A stretch of 64,000 nucleotides of DNA from Acinetobacter sp. N54.MGS-139 (GTDB taxonomy: Bacteria > Pseudomonadota > Gammaproteobacteria > Burkholderiales > Burkholderiaceae_F), in contig LARN01000006.1 in assembly GCA_000980495.1 (NCBI GenBank), positions 51,001 to 115,000 of the forward strand, given 5' to 3'. Every line of letters begins with the position of its first letter. The stretch's first letter is position 1. The notes below the pieces were generated by a model. That model was not told the origin of the DNA. It did not search any database and saw only the letters and a program-made list of their open reading frames with translations. The position numbers and the translations under genes are program-made. Positions 8,368 through 17,872 of this stretch are shown here, one piece after another.

Positions 8368-9813
8368 ATGTTTTTTAATAAGCTTCTCAAGCCGGCTGTT
8401 CTGACCATCGCTTGTGCAGCGGCTTTAACTGCCGGTTCTTTCGGCAATGTGTCCGTCTTCCCCGAGGCTCACGCTCAGACCTCTCAGCTTTCCGGTCTTC
8501 CGGACTTTACAAAGTTAGTCGAAGACAACGGGAAGGCGGTTGTCAGCATTTCTACTGTAAGGAAAGCAAAACGCGTCGGCCCTCAGAACGGCATGCCCGA
8601 CGAGCAGCTTGAAATGCTGCGTCGTTTCGGCTTTCCCTTTCCCTTCGGTGATTTCAACGGCCCGGGTATGACGCCCGAACGCCGCGGCCAGGGCTCCGGC
8701 TTCATCATCGATCCGAACGGCATCATCCTCACGAACAACCACGTTGTCGACGGAGCCGATGAAGTCACTGTTCATCTTACCGACAAGCGTGAATTCAAGG
8801 CCAAGGTTCTGGGCACAGATCCTAAAACCGATATTGCTGTCATCAAAATTGAAGGGAAAGACCTGCCCGTCGTAAAACTCGGAAAATCGGAAAACGTTAA
8901 AGTCGGAGAATGGGTTGCCGCCATCGGCGCCCCCTTCGGACTGGACAATACCGTCACGGCAGGAATTGTCTCCGCTAAAAGCCGCAACCTTCCCGACGAG
9001 CAGTTTGTTCCCTTCATCCAGACTGACGTTGCCGTCAATCCCGGTAACTCCGGCGGACCGCTCTTCAACATGAAGGGAGAAGTTATCGGCATCAACTCCC
9101 AAATTTTCTCTACTTCCGGCGGTTTCATGGGCTTGTCTTTTGCCATTCCGATCGATCTGGCTGTCCAGATCAAAGACGAGCTGATGAAAAACGGCAAGGT
9201 CTCCAGAGGCCGACTCGGCATCCTGATGCAGCAGCTCACGCCTGAACTAGCTAAAAGCTTTAATTTGAAAGAAGCTAAAGGCGCCCTGATCGCTCAGATC
9301 GAAAAAGACGGTCCTGCCGATAAGGCAGGTCTGCGTGACGGAGACATCGTCATCGAATACAATGGCAAGCCGATTGCCGATATCAGAGAACTGTCCCAGG
9401 CGGTTGCTTCTACAAAGCCCGGTGCCAAAGTCAAAGTTAAAGCAATGCGTGAAGGCAAACCTGTCAGCCTCGTCATCGTGGTCGGAGAAATGCCGACCGA
9501 CGGCAAATTGAACTTTAAGAAGCCTGCTGCTTCTCAGAACAATGCCCTCGGCGCCAATGTCAGACCGCTCAACGACAAGGAAAAGAAACGCGTTTCGAAC
9601 GGATTGTTTGTCGAGTCTGTCTATGGAGCAGCCGCTGAAGCCGGAATGCGCAGAGGTGACATCATCATCAGTGCCGGCGGTAAGAAGATCCGCACCGAAA
9701 AAGACTTAAACGAAGTCGTCAGCAAAGCCAAAGGCAGCCTGGCGGTTCTCGTTGACAGAAACGGAAGCCGAGAATTCATTCCCGTAAAACTTTCGGACGA
9801 AGTGAAGAAGTAA
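8368..9813 (+). CDS. degP: periplasmic serine protease of the Do/HtrA family
   Basis: 481 residues. A Sec signal peptide (residues 1 to ~36, ending AHA) is followed by a trypsin-like domain with catalytic His125 (NNHVVDGA), Asp155 (KTDIAVIK) and Ser228 (PGNSGGPLF). Two PDZ domains follow (~280-365 and ~390-475). Length and the two PDZ domains fit DegP/MucD/DegQ; which paralogue it is cannot be told from sequence alone. HtrA proteins degrade and refold misfolded envelope proteins. It has its own AGGAGA ribosome site at 8352-8357 and is terminated by the hairpin at 9838-9866. Confidence 0.93.
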   Translation: MFFNKLLKPAVLTIACAAALTAGSFGNVSVFPEAHAQTSQLSGLPDFTKLVEDNGKAVVSISTVRKAKRVGPQNGMPDEQLEMLRRFGFPFPFGDFNGPGMTPERRGQGSGFIIDPNGIILTNNHVVDGADEVTVHLTDKREFKAKVLGTDPKTDIAVIKIEGKDLPVVKLGKSENVKVGEWVAAIGAPFGLDNTVTAGIVSAKSRNLPDEQFVPFIQTDVAVNPGNSGGPLFNMKGEVIGINSQIFSTSGGFMGLSFAIPIDLAVQIKDELMKNGKVSRGRLGILMQQLTPELAKSFNLKEAKGALIAQIEKDGPADKAGLRDGDIVIEYNGKPIADIRELSQAVASTKPGAKVKVKAMREGKPVSLVIVVGEMPTDGKLNFKKPAASQNNALGANVRPLNDKEKKRVSNGLFVESVYGAAAEAGMRRGDIIISAGGKKIRTEKDLNEVVSKAKGSLAVLVDRNGSREFIPVKLSDEVKK

Positions 9814-9837
9814 GCGGTAAAAAATGCTTACTCTATG

Positions 9838-9866
9838 ACAAACGGCTCGTTTTCAGAGCCGTTTGT
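9838..9866. terminator. hairpin between degP and menE
   Basis: An 11-bp perfect stem, ACAAACGGCTC (9838-9848) with GAGCCGTTTGT (9856-9866), and a 7-base loop lie between convergent genes. No long T tract follows immediately on either side, so efficiency is uncertain. Confidence 0.6.
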
Positions 9867-9870
9867 ATTA

Positions 9871-11202
9871 TTAGGATTTGTAGTGGAGAGTCCGGAAGTT
9901 TATCTCCTTCAGATTGTCGGCATTCCGGTCCGGTTTGCCGGCTTTTGTTTTTGGGAGCTCCTTTACCCAGGCAATGCGCCGAGGGGATTTATAAGAAGCC
10001 AGGATTGGCTTAAGTCTTACAGTCAGTTCCGCATCCGAAGGCAGTTTCTGCTCATCTCTCGGAACCAGCAGTGCCGTCACAATGGCTCCCCAAGTCTCGT
10101 CAGGAAGACCTAAAACCAAAGCCTCTTTAACCTCGGGAATCGTTTCCAGAGCCTCTTCGACTTCCGCGGGATAGACATTCTCTCCGCCGCTCAGGATAAC
10201 GTCCTTACGGCGGGCAAAGACGCATACTGAGCCGTCCGAATCAACTTCGCCGATATCTCCGCTGTCAAACCAGGCGCCGGGCACCAGAGGCTTTTTTCCC
10301 CAGTAACCGTGCATCAGCATCGGCCCTTTGATAAAAAGATGTCCGTCTTCTGACTTTATCTGAACACCTTTATTAATTTTCCCGCTTCCGCAGGTGCGCC
10401 GATATCGTTCGGCAAACGGTGTGGTCACGACATTGCTCGCTGTCTCGGTCATCCCGTAGGTCAAAATAACCGGAATGCCTTTATCCTCAGCTTCTGCTTT
10501 CAGTTTTTCCGATGTCGGAGCACCGCCGACCAAAAGCGCTTTCAGGTTTTTTGACGGACGCCATTCGGGTGCTTCATCAAAAATCATGCGCAGCATCGTC
10601 GGGACGATAGAAGAGTAGGTGACGCGATCAACCTCCAGACGACGAAGGTACTCTTTCGGCGAGAACTTCGGGCCGAGCGCGATTGCCGATCTAGCAATCA
10701 AAGACCTCGTCAGAATGGAGAAACCTCCGATACGCGCGGGCGAAATCGACAGCAGCCAAACATCGCCGGGACTGAGAGGAATATTATCTCGAGAGGCCTC
10801 GGCGCTGGCAGCCAATGCTTCTCGAGTAAGAATCGCCGGTTTGGGCAGCCCGGTGGTCCCGGAAGTGAACAAGATAACAGCCGTATTTCCCGGAAAATGA
10901 TGATCCAGCCCTTCAATGCTTGCCAGAAGCGTATTGCGTTCGTGCTCGGTAAGACCGGGATGAAGAAGCAGTATCGGCTGCTTGCGCTCTAAGAGCGCAA
11001 ACACCTTTATCAGCGTATCAAGATCAGGGCGCGCAATCAGCGGATAGGGCCGCGCATCACCGAGCTGAGGCAGGATGTCTCGTACCTTTTCGGCGAGCAC
11101 TCCGTATGTCAGACAATCACCGTTGCTGCGGACAGCCACAGCATCAGGGGCTTCCTCTGCCGCGGCCAGTACCGAAAGCTTGTGATCTAAATCGATCGAC
11201 AT
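9871..11202 (-). CDS. menE: o-succinylbenzoate-CoA ligase
   Basis: 443 residues of the ANL adenylating superfamily. The P-loop-like ILFTSGTTGLPK (~110-121), the LTYGMTETAS motif, the DSGDIGE motif and the C-terminal LPKTKAGKPDR lysine motif are all present. Adjacent menB makes o-succinylbenzoate the expected substrate; the next pathway step is cyclisation by MenB. At 443 residues it is in the short MenE range. It follows menB after 13 bases. Function is inferred from the menB pairing, because ANL enzymes are hard to separate by sequence. Confidence 0.88.
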   Translation of the reverse strand: MSIDLDHKLSVLAAAEEAPDAVAVRSNGDCLTYGVLAEKVRDILPQLGDARPYPLIARPDLDTLIKVFALLERKQPILLLHPGLTEHERNTLLASIEGLDHHFPGNTAVILFTSGTTGLPKPAILTREALAASAEASRDNIPLSPGDVWLLSISPARIGGFSILTRSLIARSAIALGPKFSPKEYLRRLEVDRVTYSSIVPTMLRMIFDEAPEWRPSKNLKALLVGGAPTSEKLKAEAEDKGIPVILTYGMTETASNVVTTPFAERYRRTCGSGKINKGVQIKSEDGHLFIKGPMLMHGYWGKKPLVPGAWFDSGDIGEVDSDGSVCVFARRKDVILSGGENVYPAEVEEALETIPEVKEALVLGLPDETWGAIVTALLVPRDEQKLPSDAELTVRLKPILASYKSPRRIAWVKELPKTKAGKPDRNADNLKEINFRTLHYKS

Positions 11203-11215
11203 ATTCCCTCTCGGC

Positions 11216-12070
11216 TTAGGGGAGACGAGGGAACTTCTTAAAGTTAGGACGACGCTTCTCGAGGAATGCCTCTTTGCCTTCTTTGCCTTCTTCGGTCATG
11301 TAGTACAAGAGCGTGGCATTGCCTGCCAGTTCCTGCAAACCGGCCTGGCCGTCGCAGTCCGCATTCAAGGCTGCTTTCAGACAGCGAATAGCGATCGGAG
11401 AATTGGCAAGGATCTCACGGCACCACTGCACGGTTTCAGCTTCCAGTTCTTCATAAGGGACGACCGTGTTTACTAAGCCCATTTCTAACGCTTCCGTAGC
11501 ATCGTAGAAACGGCAGAGGAACCAAATCTCACGGGCTTTCTTCTGACCGACAATACGAGCCATGTAGGAAGCACCCCAGCCGCCGTCAAAAGAACCGACG
11601 CGGGGACCGGTTTGGCCGAAGCGTGCATTGTCAGCCGCAATCGTAAGATCACACATCATGTGAAGAACGTGTCCTCCGCCGACGCACCATCCGGCTACCA
11701 TTGCGATGACGGGTTTAGGGCAGGTTCTGATTTGACGCTGAAAATCCAAAACGTTCAGACGCGGAACGCCGTCGCCGCCGACATAGCCTCCGTTGCCTCG
11801 GACCTTCTGATCTCCGCCGGAGCAAAAGGCATCTTTCCCTTGACCGGTGAGGATAATGACACCGATGTTTTCATCGTCGCGAGCGTCAGCTAAAGCCGTT
11901 TCCATTTCTCTTACGGTCAGCGGACGGAATGCATTACGCACCTGCGGACGATTAATCGTAATTTTGGCAATCCCTTCTTCCGATTTCTCGTAAAGAATAT
12001 CTTCGAAATCTCCGGCTTTTTTCCATTCCGGAACTCGGGGAAGATGTGACGTATCCAACATCGGCTGCAT
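11216..12070 (-). CDS. menB: 1,4-dihydroxy-2-naphthoyl-CoA synthase
   Basis: 284 residues (E. coli MenB 285). A crotonase fold with MenB-specific segments: [63 protein letters not shown] and the C-terminal [12 protein letters not shown]. It closes the naphthoyl ring of menaquinone. GAGGAA is 7 bases upstream of the ATG at 12070; a second ATG is three codons in. Only 35 bases separate it from the upstream tctC-like gene, with no terminator, so tctC-menB-menE may be one transcript. Confidence 0.96.
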   Translation of the reverse strand: MQPMLDTSHLPRVPEWKKAGDFEDILYEKSEEGIAKITINRPQVRNAFRPLTVREMETALADARDDENIGVIILTGQGKDAFCSGGDQKVRGNGGYVGGDGVPRLNVLDFQRQIRTCPKPVIAMVAGWCVGGGHVLHMMCDLTIAADNARFGQTGPRVGSFDGGWGASYMARIVGQKKAREIWFLCRFYDATEALEMGLVNTVVPYEELEAETVQWCREILANSPIAIRCLKAALNADCDGQAGLQELAGNATLLYYMTEEGKEGKEAFLEKRRPNFKKFPRLP

Positions 12071-12105
12071 TTTTAATTCCTCAATACGTAAATAATGGGC
12101 AAATT

Positions 12106-13077
12106 TTAGTGGCTATCTGCTTTGATTTCAGAAACCAGCGCGTTCCATTTCGGTTTTTCTGCAGCGATAAATGCGGCAAACTCATCCGCACCCGAAAATA
12201 CCGGCTCAGCACCGAGTTTTAAGATTTTTTGCTTGGCATCCTCCGAATTCTTTAACGCTTTAATGGTGTCGGAGAATTTCTTCACAACGGGAGCGGGCGT
12301 TCCTTTCGGCAGCACGAATCCGTCCCAAGCGTAAAGTTCATATCCTTCGACACCTGCCTCTTTCATCGTTGGAACTTCCGGTGCAGCCGAGAGGCGCTCC
12401 GGCGTCGTAACGGCAAGGGCTTTTAAGGCTCCTTTGCGGATATGAGGAAGGACGTTGCTGCTCACGTCGATCATAAAAGGAATTCGGCCGGCTAATACTT
12501 CTACCAGAGCTGCGGCACCGCCCGCGTGCGGAATGTGGGTAAGTTTTGTACCGGTTACCTGGGCAAAATACTGTCCTGCAAGATGGCTGGTTGTTCCTAC
12601 GCCCGAGGAAGCAAAATTGACCTCTCCGGGATGTTCTTTAGCGTACTTGATCAAGGAAGGTAAATCCGTCACGCCGGGAATCGCCTTCGGATTTAGTACC
12701 ATGATCAGACCGATCTTAGAAAGCTGGCCGACGGGGATCAGATCTTTCATCGGATCGAAGTTTGTCGTCTTATAAAGGAGCGGATTGACGCAGAAGATAC
12801 CGTTGGTGACGTAACCGAACGTCTTTCCGTCAGGAGCTGCCTGGACGACGGAGCTTGTTCCGATATTTCCGCCGGCTCCGGGACGATTGGCTATCCATAC
12901 CGTGCTTCCTAAATTCTTGGATAAGTATTCAACTTCGGATCGAGCCAGATTGTCTCCGCCCCCGCCCGGAGGAAAGGGAACCACCAAACAAACTTCTTTT
13001 TTCTCTTGAGCAAAGGCGGGTGCCTGAGTCATTAAAAGTAAAGAGATAAGGCTCAGCCCGAAATCACGTCTTTTCAT
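12106..13077 (-). CDS. Bug/TctC-family periplasmic substrate-binding protein
   Basis: 323 residues. A signal peptide ([23 protein letters not shown]) precedes the Bug fold: [48 protein letters not shown] and [13 protein letters not shown] are the usual signature stretches. Bug proteins bind carboxylates or similar small anions, often for tripartite tricarboxylate transporters; no TctA/TctB genes are nearby, so it is an orphan. The frame extends 53 codons upstream, but AAGGG is 7 bases before the ATG at 13077 and the signal peptide begins there. It is divergent from a TetR regulator across an inverted repeat at 13097-13112. Confidence 0.9.
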   Translation of the reverse strand: MKRRDFGLSLISLLLMTQAPAFAQEKKEVCLVVPFPPGGGGDNLARSEVEYLSKNLGSTVWIANRPGAGGNIGTSSVVQAAPDGKTFGYVTNGIFCVNPLLYKTTNFDPMKDLIPVGQLSKIGLIMVLNPKAIPGVTDLPSLIKYAKEHPGEVNFASSGVGTTSHLAGQYFAQVTGTKLTHIPHAGGAAALVEVLAGRIPFMIDVSSNVLPHIRKGALKALAVTTPERLSAAPEVPTMKEAGVEGYELYAWDGFVLPKGTPAPVVKKFSDTIKALKNSEDAKQKILKLGAEPVFSGADEFAAFIAAEKPKWNALVSEIKADSH

Positions 13078-13096
13078 ATTGTTACCCTTAAAATAA

Positions 13097-13112
13097 TGTA
13101 CCGCATGGTACA
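13097..13112. promoter_or_regulatory. probable TetR-family operator
   Basis: Perfect inverted repeat TGTACC-GCAT-GGTACA between the divergent tctC-like and tetR genes, with a further half-site-like GTACA at 13113-13117. The position is that of an autoregulated TetR operator controlling both directions. Inferred from symmetry and location. Confidence 0.6.
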
Positions 13113-13147
13113 GTACATTCAGAGATGCAAAGCAAAGAGTTCTCAAA

Positions 13148-13792
13148 ATGAAGACCGAAATCGTTTCGAAAAGTAACACTCCTAAAACAAAACGAGGTGA
13201 AGATCGCCAGAAAAAGCTGCTGAATACGGCGATCAAAGTATTTTTGGAACATGGCTATGAAGGAGCTTCTTTAGAAAAGATCATCTTGGACGCCGGCGGC
13301 TCACGATCAACCATCTATTCGTTATACGGATCTAAGAAGGGTCTTTTTCTGGCCTGCCTGAAAAGTTTGGTGGAGGAAGTTTATTTCGCATACGCAGAAC
13401 ATTACGATGAGTCACGTCCGTGGGAGGACGAACTCATTGTTTTTGGCAAGGTCTTTCTGACTTCGATCTTGGACGACCGAGCCGTCAATACTTCCCGACT
13501 GATTTTCTCACAGGCAGCCAAAGACCCCGATATCGGGAATTGGTACTACCGCGAGGGCGCGGAGTTAAGTTACCTGTGCTTTGCTAAAGTGCTGGAAAAC
13601 AAGCTTCCGCTGAGTTTAGAGGAGCTCAAACCGCTGGCTCAGCATTACATTGAAATGCTCAAGTCTGACCTCTATATGAAACGTCTCTGCGGCGTCTCAG
13701 TCTCTTTGAACGATCAAATCGTCCAAGACGAAGTCCGTCTCTGCGCCGACATTTTTATTAAATATCTCAAAGCTAGGATCGGACAGGCTTAA
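13148..13792 (+). CDS. TetR/AcrR-family transcriptional regulator
   Basis: 214 residues. The N-terminal domain (residues ~18-65) is a TetR helix-turn-helix: RQKKLLNTAIKVFLEHGYEGASLEKI, DAGGSRSTIYSLYGSKKGLF. The C-terminal ligand domain (~80-210) with HYDESRPWEDEL resembles AefR-like/TetR_C_33 regulators; the ligand is unknown. It reads away from the tctC-menB-menE cluster and probably represses it and itself through the inverted repeat at 13097-13112. Confidence 0.9.
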   Translation: MKTEIVSKSNTPKTKRGEDRQKKLLNTAIKVFLEHGYEGASLEKIILDAGGSRSTIYSLYGSKKGLFLACLKSLVEEVYFAYAEHYDESRPWEDELIVFGKVFLTSILDDRAVNTSRLIFSQAAKDPDIGNWYYREGAELSYLCFAKVLENKLPLSLEELKPLAQHYIEMLKSDLYMKRLCGVSVSLNDQIVQDEVRLCADIFIKYLKARIGQA

Positions 13793-13946
13793 GCTGCCGA
13801 GACTGCAAGGCCCAATTGTCTGCAAACACAAGACCTCTCGAAGATCGATTTCAATTCCTTAGGCGTTATCCCTAGAAAACCGTTTTTTCTTCTGTGAGTC
13901 GTCTTATCATTCAGCTTAATTTTTTAGTTACATCAATTTTCGGGTC

Positions 13947-14594
13947 ATGCTCGATTCTTTTTACTTGCAATACCTCTTCGGCGGATTTGTCAGTCTCATC
14001 GTTATTACAAATCCGCTCTCCAAGATTCCGCTTTTCATCAGTCTGACGCAAGGTATGTCTTTAGACGTGCGTAAAAAGCAGGCCAACTGGTCTTGTTATT
14101 ACGCCGCAGCCATCATGCTAGTGAGCCTGGCGGCAGGTAACCTGCTGCTCGTCTTCTTCGGCATCTCTTATGGAGCGCTTCGTATTTCCGGCGGTTTTGT
14201 TGTCGGGATCATCGGCTACCAGATGCTTTTCGGCTCCCGTGATCAGGGCGGTGCACCGGTTGTGCGCCGCGACAAGGACGATTATTCCTTCTTCCCCATT
14301 GCAATGCCGGGAATCAGCGGCCCCGGTACGATCGCTGTCGTTATCGGTATTGCTTCCGAAATCGCTGAACTTCCCAACGTTATGGACATGGCCGGCGCGT
14401 TTTTCATGACCGGCGTCGCCATTGTTTTAACCTGCGCCGTGACCTGGATCGTTTTACGTTCAGCAGATTACATTTCCGGCCGTTTAGGACCTTCGGGTAC
14501 CGCCGTGCTGACCAAATTGATGGGCTTCCTGCTCATCTGCATCGGTGTACAGTTCATCGGCTCCGGTATCAGAACCTTCATTGCAGGTTCCTAA
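13947..14594 (+). CDS. MarC/YchE (NAAT) family integral membrane protein
   Basis: 215 residues and six hydrophobic helices in the MarC family (PF01914). Typical segments are LIVITNPLSKIPLFISLTQGM near the N-terminus, ISGGFVVGIIGYQMLFG and the signature FPIAMPGISGPGTIAVVIG. Despite the name, MarC proteins are not shown to be drug pumps; the physiological substrate is unsettled. It stands alone, ending in a terminator shared with glmS. Confidence 0.9.
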   Translation: MLDSFYLQYLFGGFVSLIVITNPLSKIPLFISLTQGMSLDVRKKQANWSCYYAAAIMLVSLAAGNLLLVFFGISYGALRISGGFVVGIIGYQMLFGSRDQGGAPVVRRDKDDYSFFPIAMPGISGPGTIAVVIGIASEIAELPNVMDMAGAFFMTGVAIVLTCAVTWIVLRSADYISGRLGPSGTAVLTKLMGFLLICIGVQFIGSGIRTFIAGS

Positions 14595-14610
14595 ATCTAA
14601 ATATCCAGCA

Positions 14611-14635
14611 AAAAGCCGGCTCACCGCCGGCTTTT
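14611..14635. terminator. bidirectional terminator between marC-like gene and glmS
   Basis: Perfect 10-bp stem AAAAGCCGGC (14611-14620) with GCCGGCTTTT (14626-14635) and a 5-base loop. T stretches are present in both reading directions, as expected between convergent genes. Confidence 0.85.
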
Positions 14636-14659
14636 GCATTTGGGTTCAAAACGAGACGA

Positions 14660-16486
14660 CTATTCGGTCGTCACGCTCTTAGCGAGGTTTCTCGGTTTGT
14701 CCACATCTGTTCCTTTTGCAATGGCCGTGTGATAGGCCAGCAGCTGAAGAGGAATGACATGAAGGATCGGAGAAAGGACGCCGTAATTTTCCGGAAGCTG
14801 AATAACATGCATGCCTTCAGACGGCTGAATATTGCATCCTTGGTCCGAGAACACGAACAACTCGCCCTTACGCGCACGAACTTCTTCCATGTTGCCTTTG
14901 AGTTTTTCCAACAGCTCATCATTAGGAGCAACGGTAACTACAGGCATTTCGGCATCGACCAGTGCAAGCGGTCCGTGTTTGAGTTCGCCGGCCGGATAGC
15001 CCTCGGCATGTAAGTAGCTGATTTCTTTTAGCTTTAGAGCGCCTTCCAAGGCGATCGGGTAATGCATTCCGCGTCCGAGGAATAAAGCGTTGTTCTTCTG
15101 CGCAAATACAGAAGCCCACTCTTTGATCTCATTTTCTTTTTCGAGAATTGCACGCATCGCCTCAGGCAGATGGCGCATATCTTGCAGACGAGCCTTTTCT
15201 TCCTCCTCTGACAGCAGACCTTTTTCTTTAGCAATGGCAGAGGTCATCAGGAAGAGGGAGGCCAGCTGTGTTGTAAAGGCTTTTGTAGACGCGACACCGA
15301 TCTCTACGCCCGCGCGGGTAATGTAGTGGGCGCGAGTCCTTTTCACCATTGCGCTCGTTGCGACATTGCAAATCGTCATCGTCATGTCCATGCCCAGACT
15401 CTTGGCATGTTCCAGTGCTGCGAGCGTATCAGCAGTTTCTCCGGACTGAGAGATCGTAAGGACAAGCGTATCTTTATCGGGAACGGATTCTCGATAACGA
15501 TATTCGCTCGCAATCTCTACATCACATGGGACTTTTGCGAGAGCCTCCAGCCAATACTTGGCGACCATTCCCGCGTAATAACTCGTGCCGCAGGCAAGAA
15601 TCAAAACGCGTTTGAGGCGCTTAAACATAGCAGGAGTTTCGTGCCCGAACATGGAGCTGGAAATACCGACAACACCTTCCAAGGTATCGGAAATCGCCTG
15701 AGGCTGCTCAAAGATTTCCTTCTGCATGTAATGCGTGTAGGGTCCGAGCGCAATATTCTGGCTGAAACCTTGAACAACTGAAACGGGACGGTCAACTCTG
15801 ACAAACTGATCGCCCTGAAGAGAGTAAATCTCGGCCGACTGCTGCTGAACGTCGGCCACATCACCGTCTTCCAGATAAATGAAATGATCCGTGACGCCGG
15901 CTAATGCCATAGGATCAGATGCAGCAAAGTTTTCGTTTTCTCCTAAAGCAATCACAAGAGGCGCTGCGACCCGAGCCGCGACAATACGACCCGGTTCATC
16001 TTTACAGGAAATGGCTAACGCGAAAGCGCCGCGAATGCGTCGTAAAACGTTTTCTACAGCTTCCAGTAAGTCGCCTTTGTAATAAAAGTGAACTAAGTGA
16101 GCAATCACTTCGGTATCTGTCTGACTGACAAATTCATAGCCCTTGCCGATTAGCTCTTCTTTTAAGGAAGCGTAGTTTTCAATGATCCCGTTGTGAACAA
16201 CGGCAATCTGATTATTTGAAAAAAGCGGATGTGTGTTGCGAATTTCAGGGGCGCCGTGTGTAGCCCACCTGGTGTGAGCAATTCCGGTAGGCCCCTTAAC
16301 CTCATCCTCTTCCGTTTGTCTGATCAGATCCTGAACGCGCTTAACCGTTCGGGAACGTTTCAGCTCGCCGTCATCAACAACGGCGACACCGCAAGAGTCG
16401 TACCCGCGATACTCCATCCGGCGAAGACCTTCCGTCAGGATGGGAACGATATTTCTATAACTTACGCCGGCAACAATTCCGCACAT
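14660..16486 (-). CDS. glmS: glutamine-fructose-6-phosphate aminotransferase (isomerizing)
   Basis: 608 residues (E. coli 609). The glutaminase domain starts MCGIVAG with nucleophile Cys2 exposed after Met removal, and includes [11 protein letters not shown] and HNGIIENY. Two SIS domains follow: [20 protein letters not shown] and [20 protein letters not shown], ending [12 protein letters not shown]. It makes glucosamine-6-phosphate, the entry to peptidoglycan and LPS amino sugars. It sits 13 bases downstream of glmU, as in many proteobacteria. I see no glmS ribozyme-like leader. Confidence 0.98.
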   Translation of the reverse strand: MCGIVAGVSYRNIVPILTEGLRRMEYRGYDSCGVAVVDDGELKRSRTVKRVQDLIRQTEEDEVKGPTGIAHTRWATHGAPEIRNTHPLFSNNQIAVVHNGIIENYASLKEELIGKGYEFVSQTDTEVIAHLVHFYYKGDLLEAVENVLRRIRGAFALAISCKDEPGRIVAARVAAPLVIALGENENFAASDPMALAGVTDHFIYLEDGDVADVQQQSAEIYSLQGDQFVRVDRPVSVVQGFSQNIALGPYTHYMQKEIFEQPQAISDTLEGVVGISSSMFGHETPAMFKRLKRVLILACGTSYYAGMVAKYWLEALAKVPCDVEIASEYRYRESVPDKDTLVLTISQSGETADTLAALEHAKSLGMDMTMTICNVATSAMVKRTRAHYITRAGVEIGVASTKAFTTQLASLFLMTSAIAKEKGLLSEEEEKARLQDMRHLPEAMRAILEKENEIKEWASVFAQKNNALFLGRGMHYPIALEGALKLKEISYLHAEGYPAGELKHGPLALVDAEMPVVTVAPNDELLEKLKGNMEEVRARKGELFVFSDQGCNIQPSEGMHVIQLPENYGVLSPILHVIPLQLLAYHTAIAKGTDVDKPRNLAKSVTTE

Positions 16487-16499
16487 AGTTTGATATTCC

Positions 16500-17855
16500 T
16501 TATTTCTTCTTTACCGGGCGTTTCCAACCCTTAATTTCTGTTTGTCTCACACGACTGATAACAAGTGTATTGTCATTGACGTCCTTGGTCACTGTCGTTC
16601 CTGCGCCTACGGTCGCACCCTTACCAACTTTTATGGGTGCTACCAGCTGGGTATCGCTGCCGATAAAACAGTCGTCCTCAATGACGGTTCTAAATTTGTT
16701 GGCGCCGTCGTAGTTGCAGGTAATGGTTCCCGCTCCTATATTGACACCGGAGCCCATCGTTGTATCACCGATATAAGTCAGGTGGTTAACCTTTGAGCCT
16801 TTACCGATGTCGCTTTTCTTAATTTCGACAAAATTCCCGATGTGTACTTCATCAGACAATGCGGTTCCGGGACGAAGGCGCGCGAAGGGACCGATTTTGA
16901 CAATTTCACCGACTAAAGCCTGATCAAAATGTGAATAAGCATCGATGACCGTCCCGCTGCCGATTTTTGTGTTCTTTATGACGCAATACGGACCGACAAC
17001 AACCTTGTCTCCAAGAACCACATCGCCTTCGAAAACGCAGCCGACATCAATAAAAACGTCTCTACCGCAGGTCAGTGTTCCGCGGATGTCGATGCGGTTC
17101 TTATCTGCTAATCGGACCCCTTTCTCCAGGAGTTCTTTCGCCTGACGAAGCTGATATGCGCGCTCCAGACCTTCAAGCTGAACCTTGCTGTTGGCTCCCT
17201 CGACTTCCCAGGCATCTTGAGCCATAACGGTTTTAATTTCCCGGCCTTCAGCAGCAGCCATGGCAACCAAATCCGTTAGATAGTATTCCTGCTGCTTATT
17301 GTCATTTTTAAGGCTGCCGAGCCAGCGTTTCATTTCTTTAGAAGGAAGGACCATAAAGCCGGTATTCACTTCCTTAATGGCTCTCTGATCCTCTGAGGCA
17401 TCCTTTTCTTCAACGATACCGATCACCTTTCCTTCTTTTCTCAAGATGCGCCCGTAGCCCTTCGGATTATCCAGCTCAATAGTTAACAGAGAAAAACCGT
17501 CTCCGGCCGCTTTCTCAAGCGTCGAAAGAGTTTCGGCAGAGATAAGCGGGACATCTCCGTAAAGGATAAGCGTGGGTTCTTCAGGATTAATCGCTTCAAG
17601 CGCCTGTTGCACGGCGTGCCCCGTCCCTTTCTGTTCTTTTTGAAGGACAAAGCTAACGGGCTGACCGGCCATCGCTGCTTTGACCTCTTCTGAACCATGT
17701 CCTACGACGACGATAATTTTTCCGGCGTCGGGAAGCTTTCTAGCGGCTTCCACGACATGTTCAAGCATGGGTTTACCGCCGACCGGCTGAAGAACTTTAG
17801 GCAAATGCGAAAACATCCTTTTACCGAGGCCGGCTGCCAAAATAACAATATTCAT
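16500..17855 (-). CDS. glmU: bifunctional GlcNAc-1-P uridyltransferase / GlcN-1-P acetyltransferase
   Basis: 451 residues. The N-terminal pyrophosphorylase domain has LAAGLGKRM (residues ~7-15), GKPMLEHV and LYGDVPLI. The C-terminal left-handed beta-helix (~250-445) shows hexapeptide repeats ending in [17 protein letters not shown] and [10 protein letters not shown], the acetyltransferase active-site region. It makes UDP-GlcNAc from GlcN-1-P. It lies 17 bases downstream of an SSS symporter and 13 upstream of glmS, so the three form one likely operon. Confidence 0.98.
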   Translation of the reverse strand: MNIVILAAGLGKRMFSHLPKVLQPVGGKPMLEHVVEAARKLPDAGKIIVVVGHGSEEVKAAMAGQPVSFVLQKEQKGTGHAVQQALEAINPEEPTLILYGDVPLISAETLSTLEKAAGDGFSLLTIELDNPKGYGRILRKEGKVIGIVEEKDASEDQRAIKEVNTGFMVLPSKEMKRWLGSLKNDNKQQEYYLTDLVAMAAAEGREIKTVMAQDAWEVEGANSKVQLEGLERAYQLRQAKELLEKGVRLADKNRIDIRGTLTCGRDVFIDVGCVFEGDVVLGDKVVVGPYCVIKNTKIGSGTVIDAYSHFDQALVGEIVKIGPFARLRPGTALSDEVHIGNFVEIKKSDIGKGSKVNHLTYIGDTTMGSGVNIGAGTITCNYDGANKFRTVIEDDCFIGSDTQLVAPIKVGKGATVGAGTTVTKDVNDNTLVISRVRQTEIKGWKRPVKKK

Positions 17856-17872
17856 AAAACGAAGAGCTAAAG

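Noticed and set aside
15326..15781. Plus-strand ORF inside glmS
   Set aside because: It is antisense to the conserved SIS domains of GlmS, with no recognisable domain.
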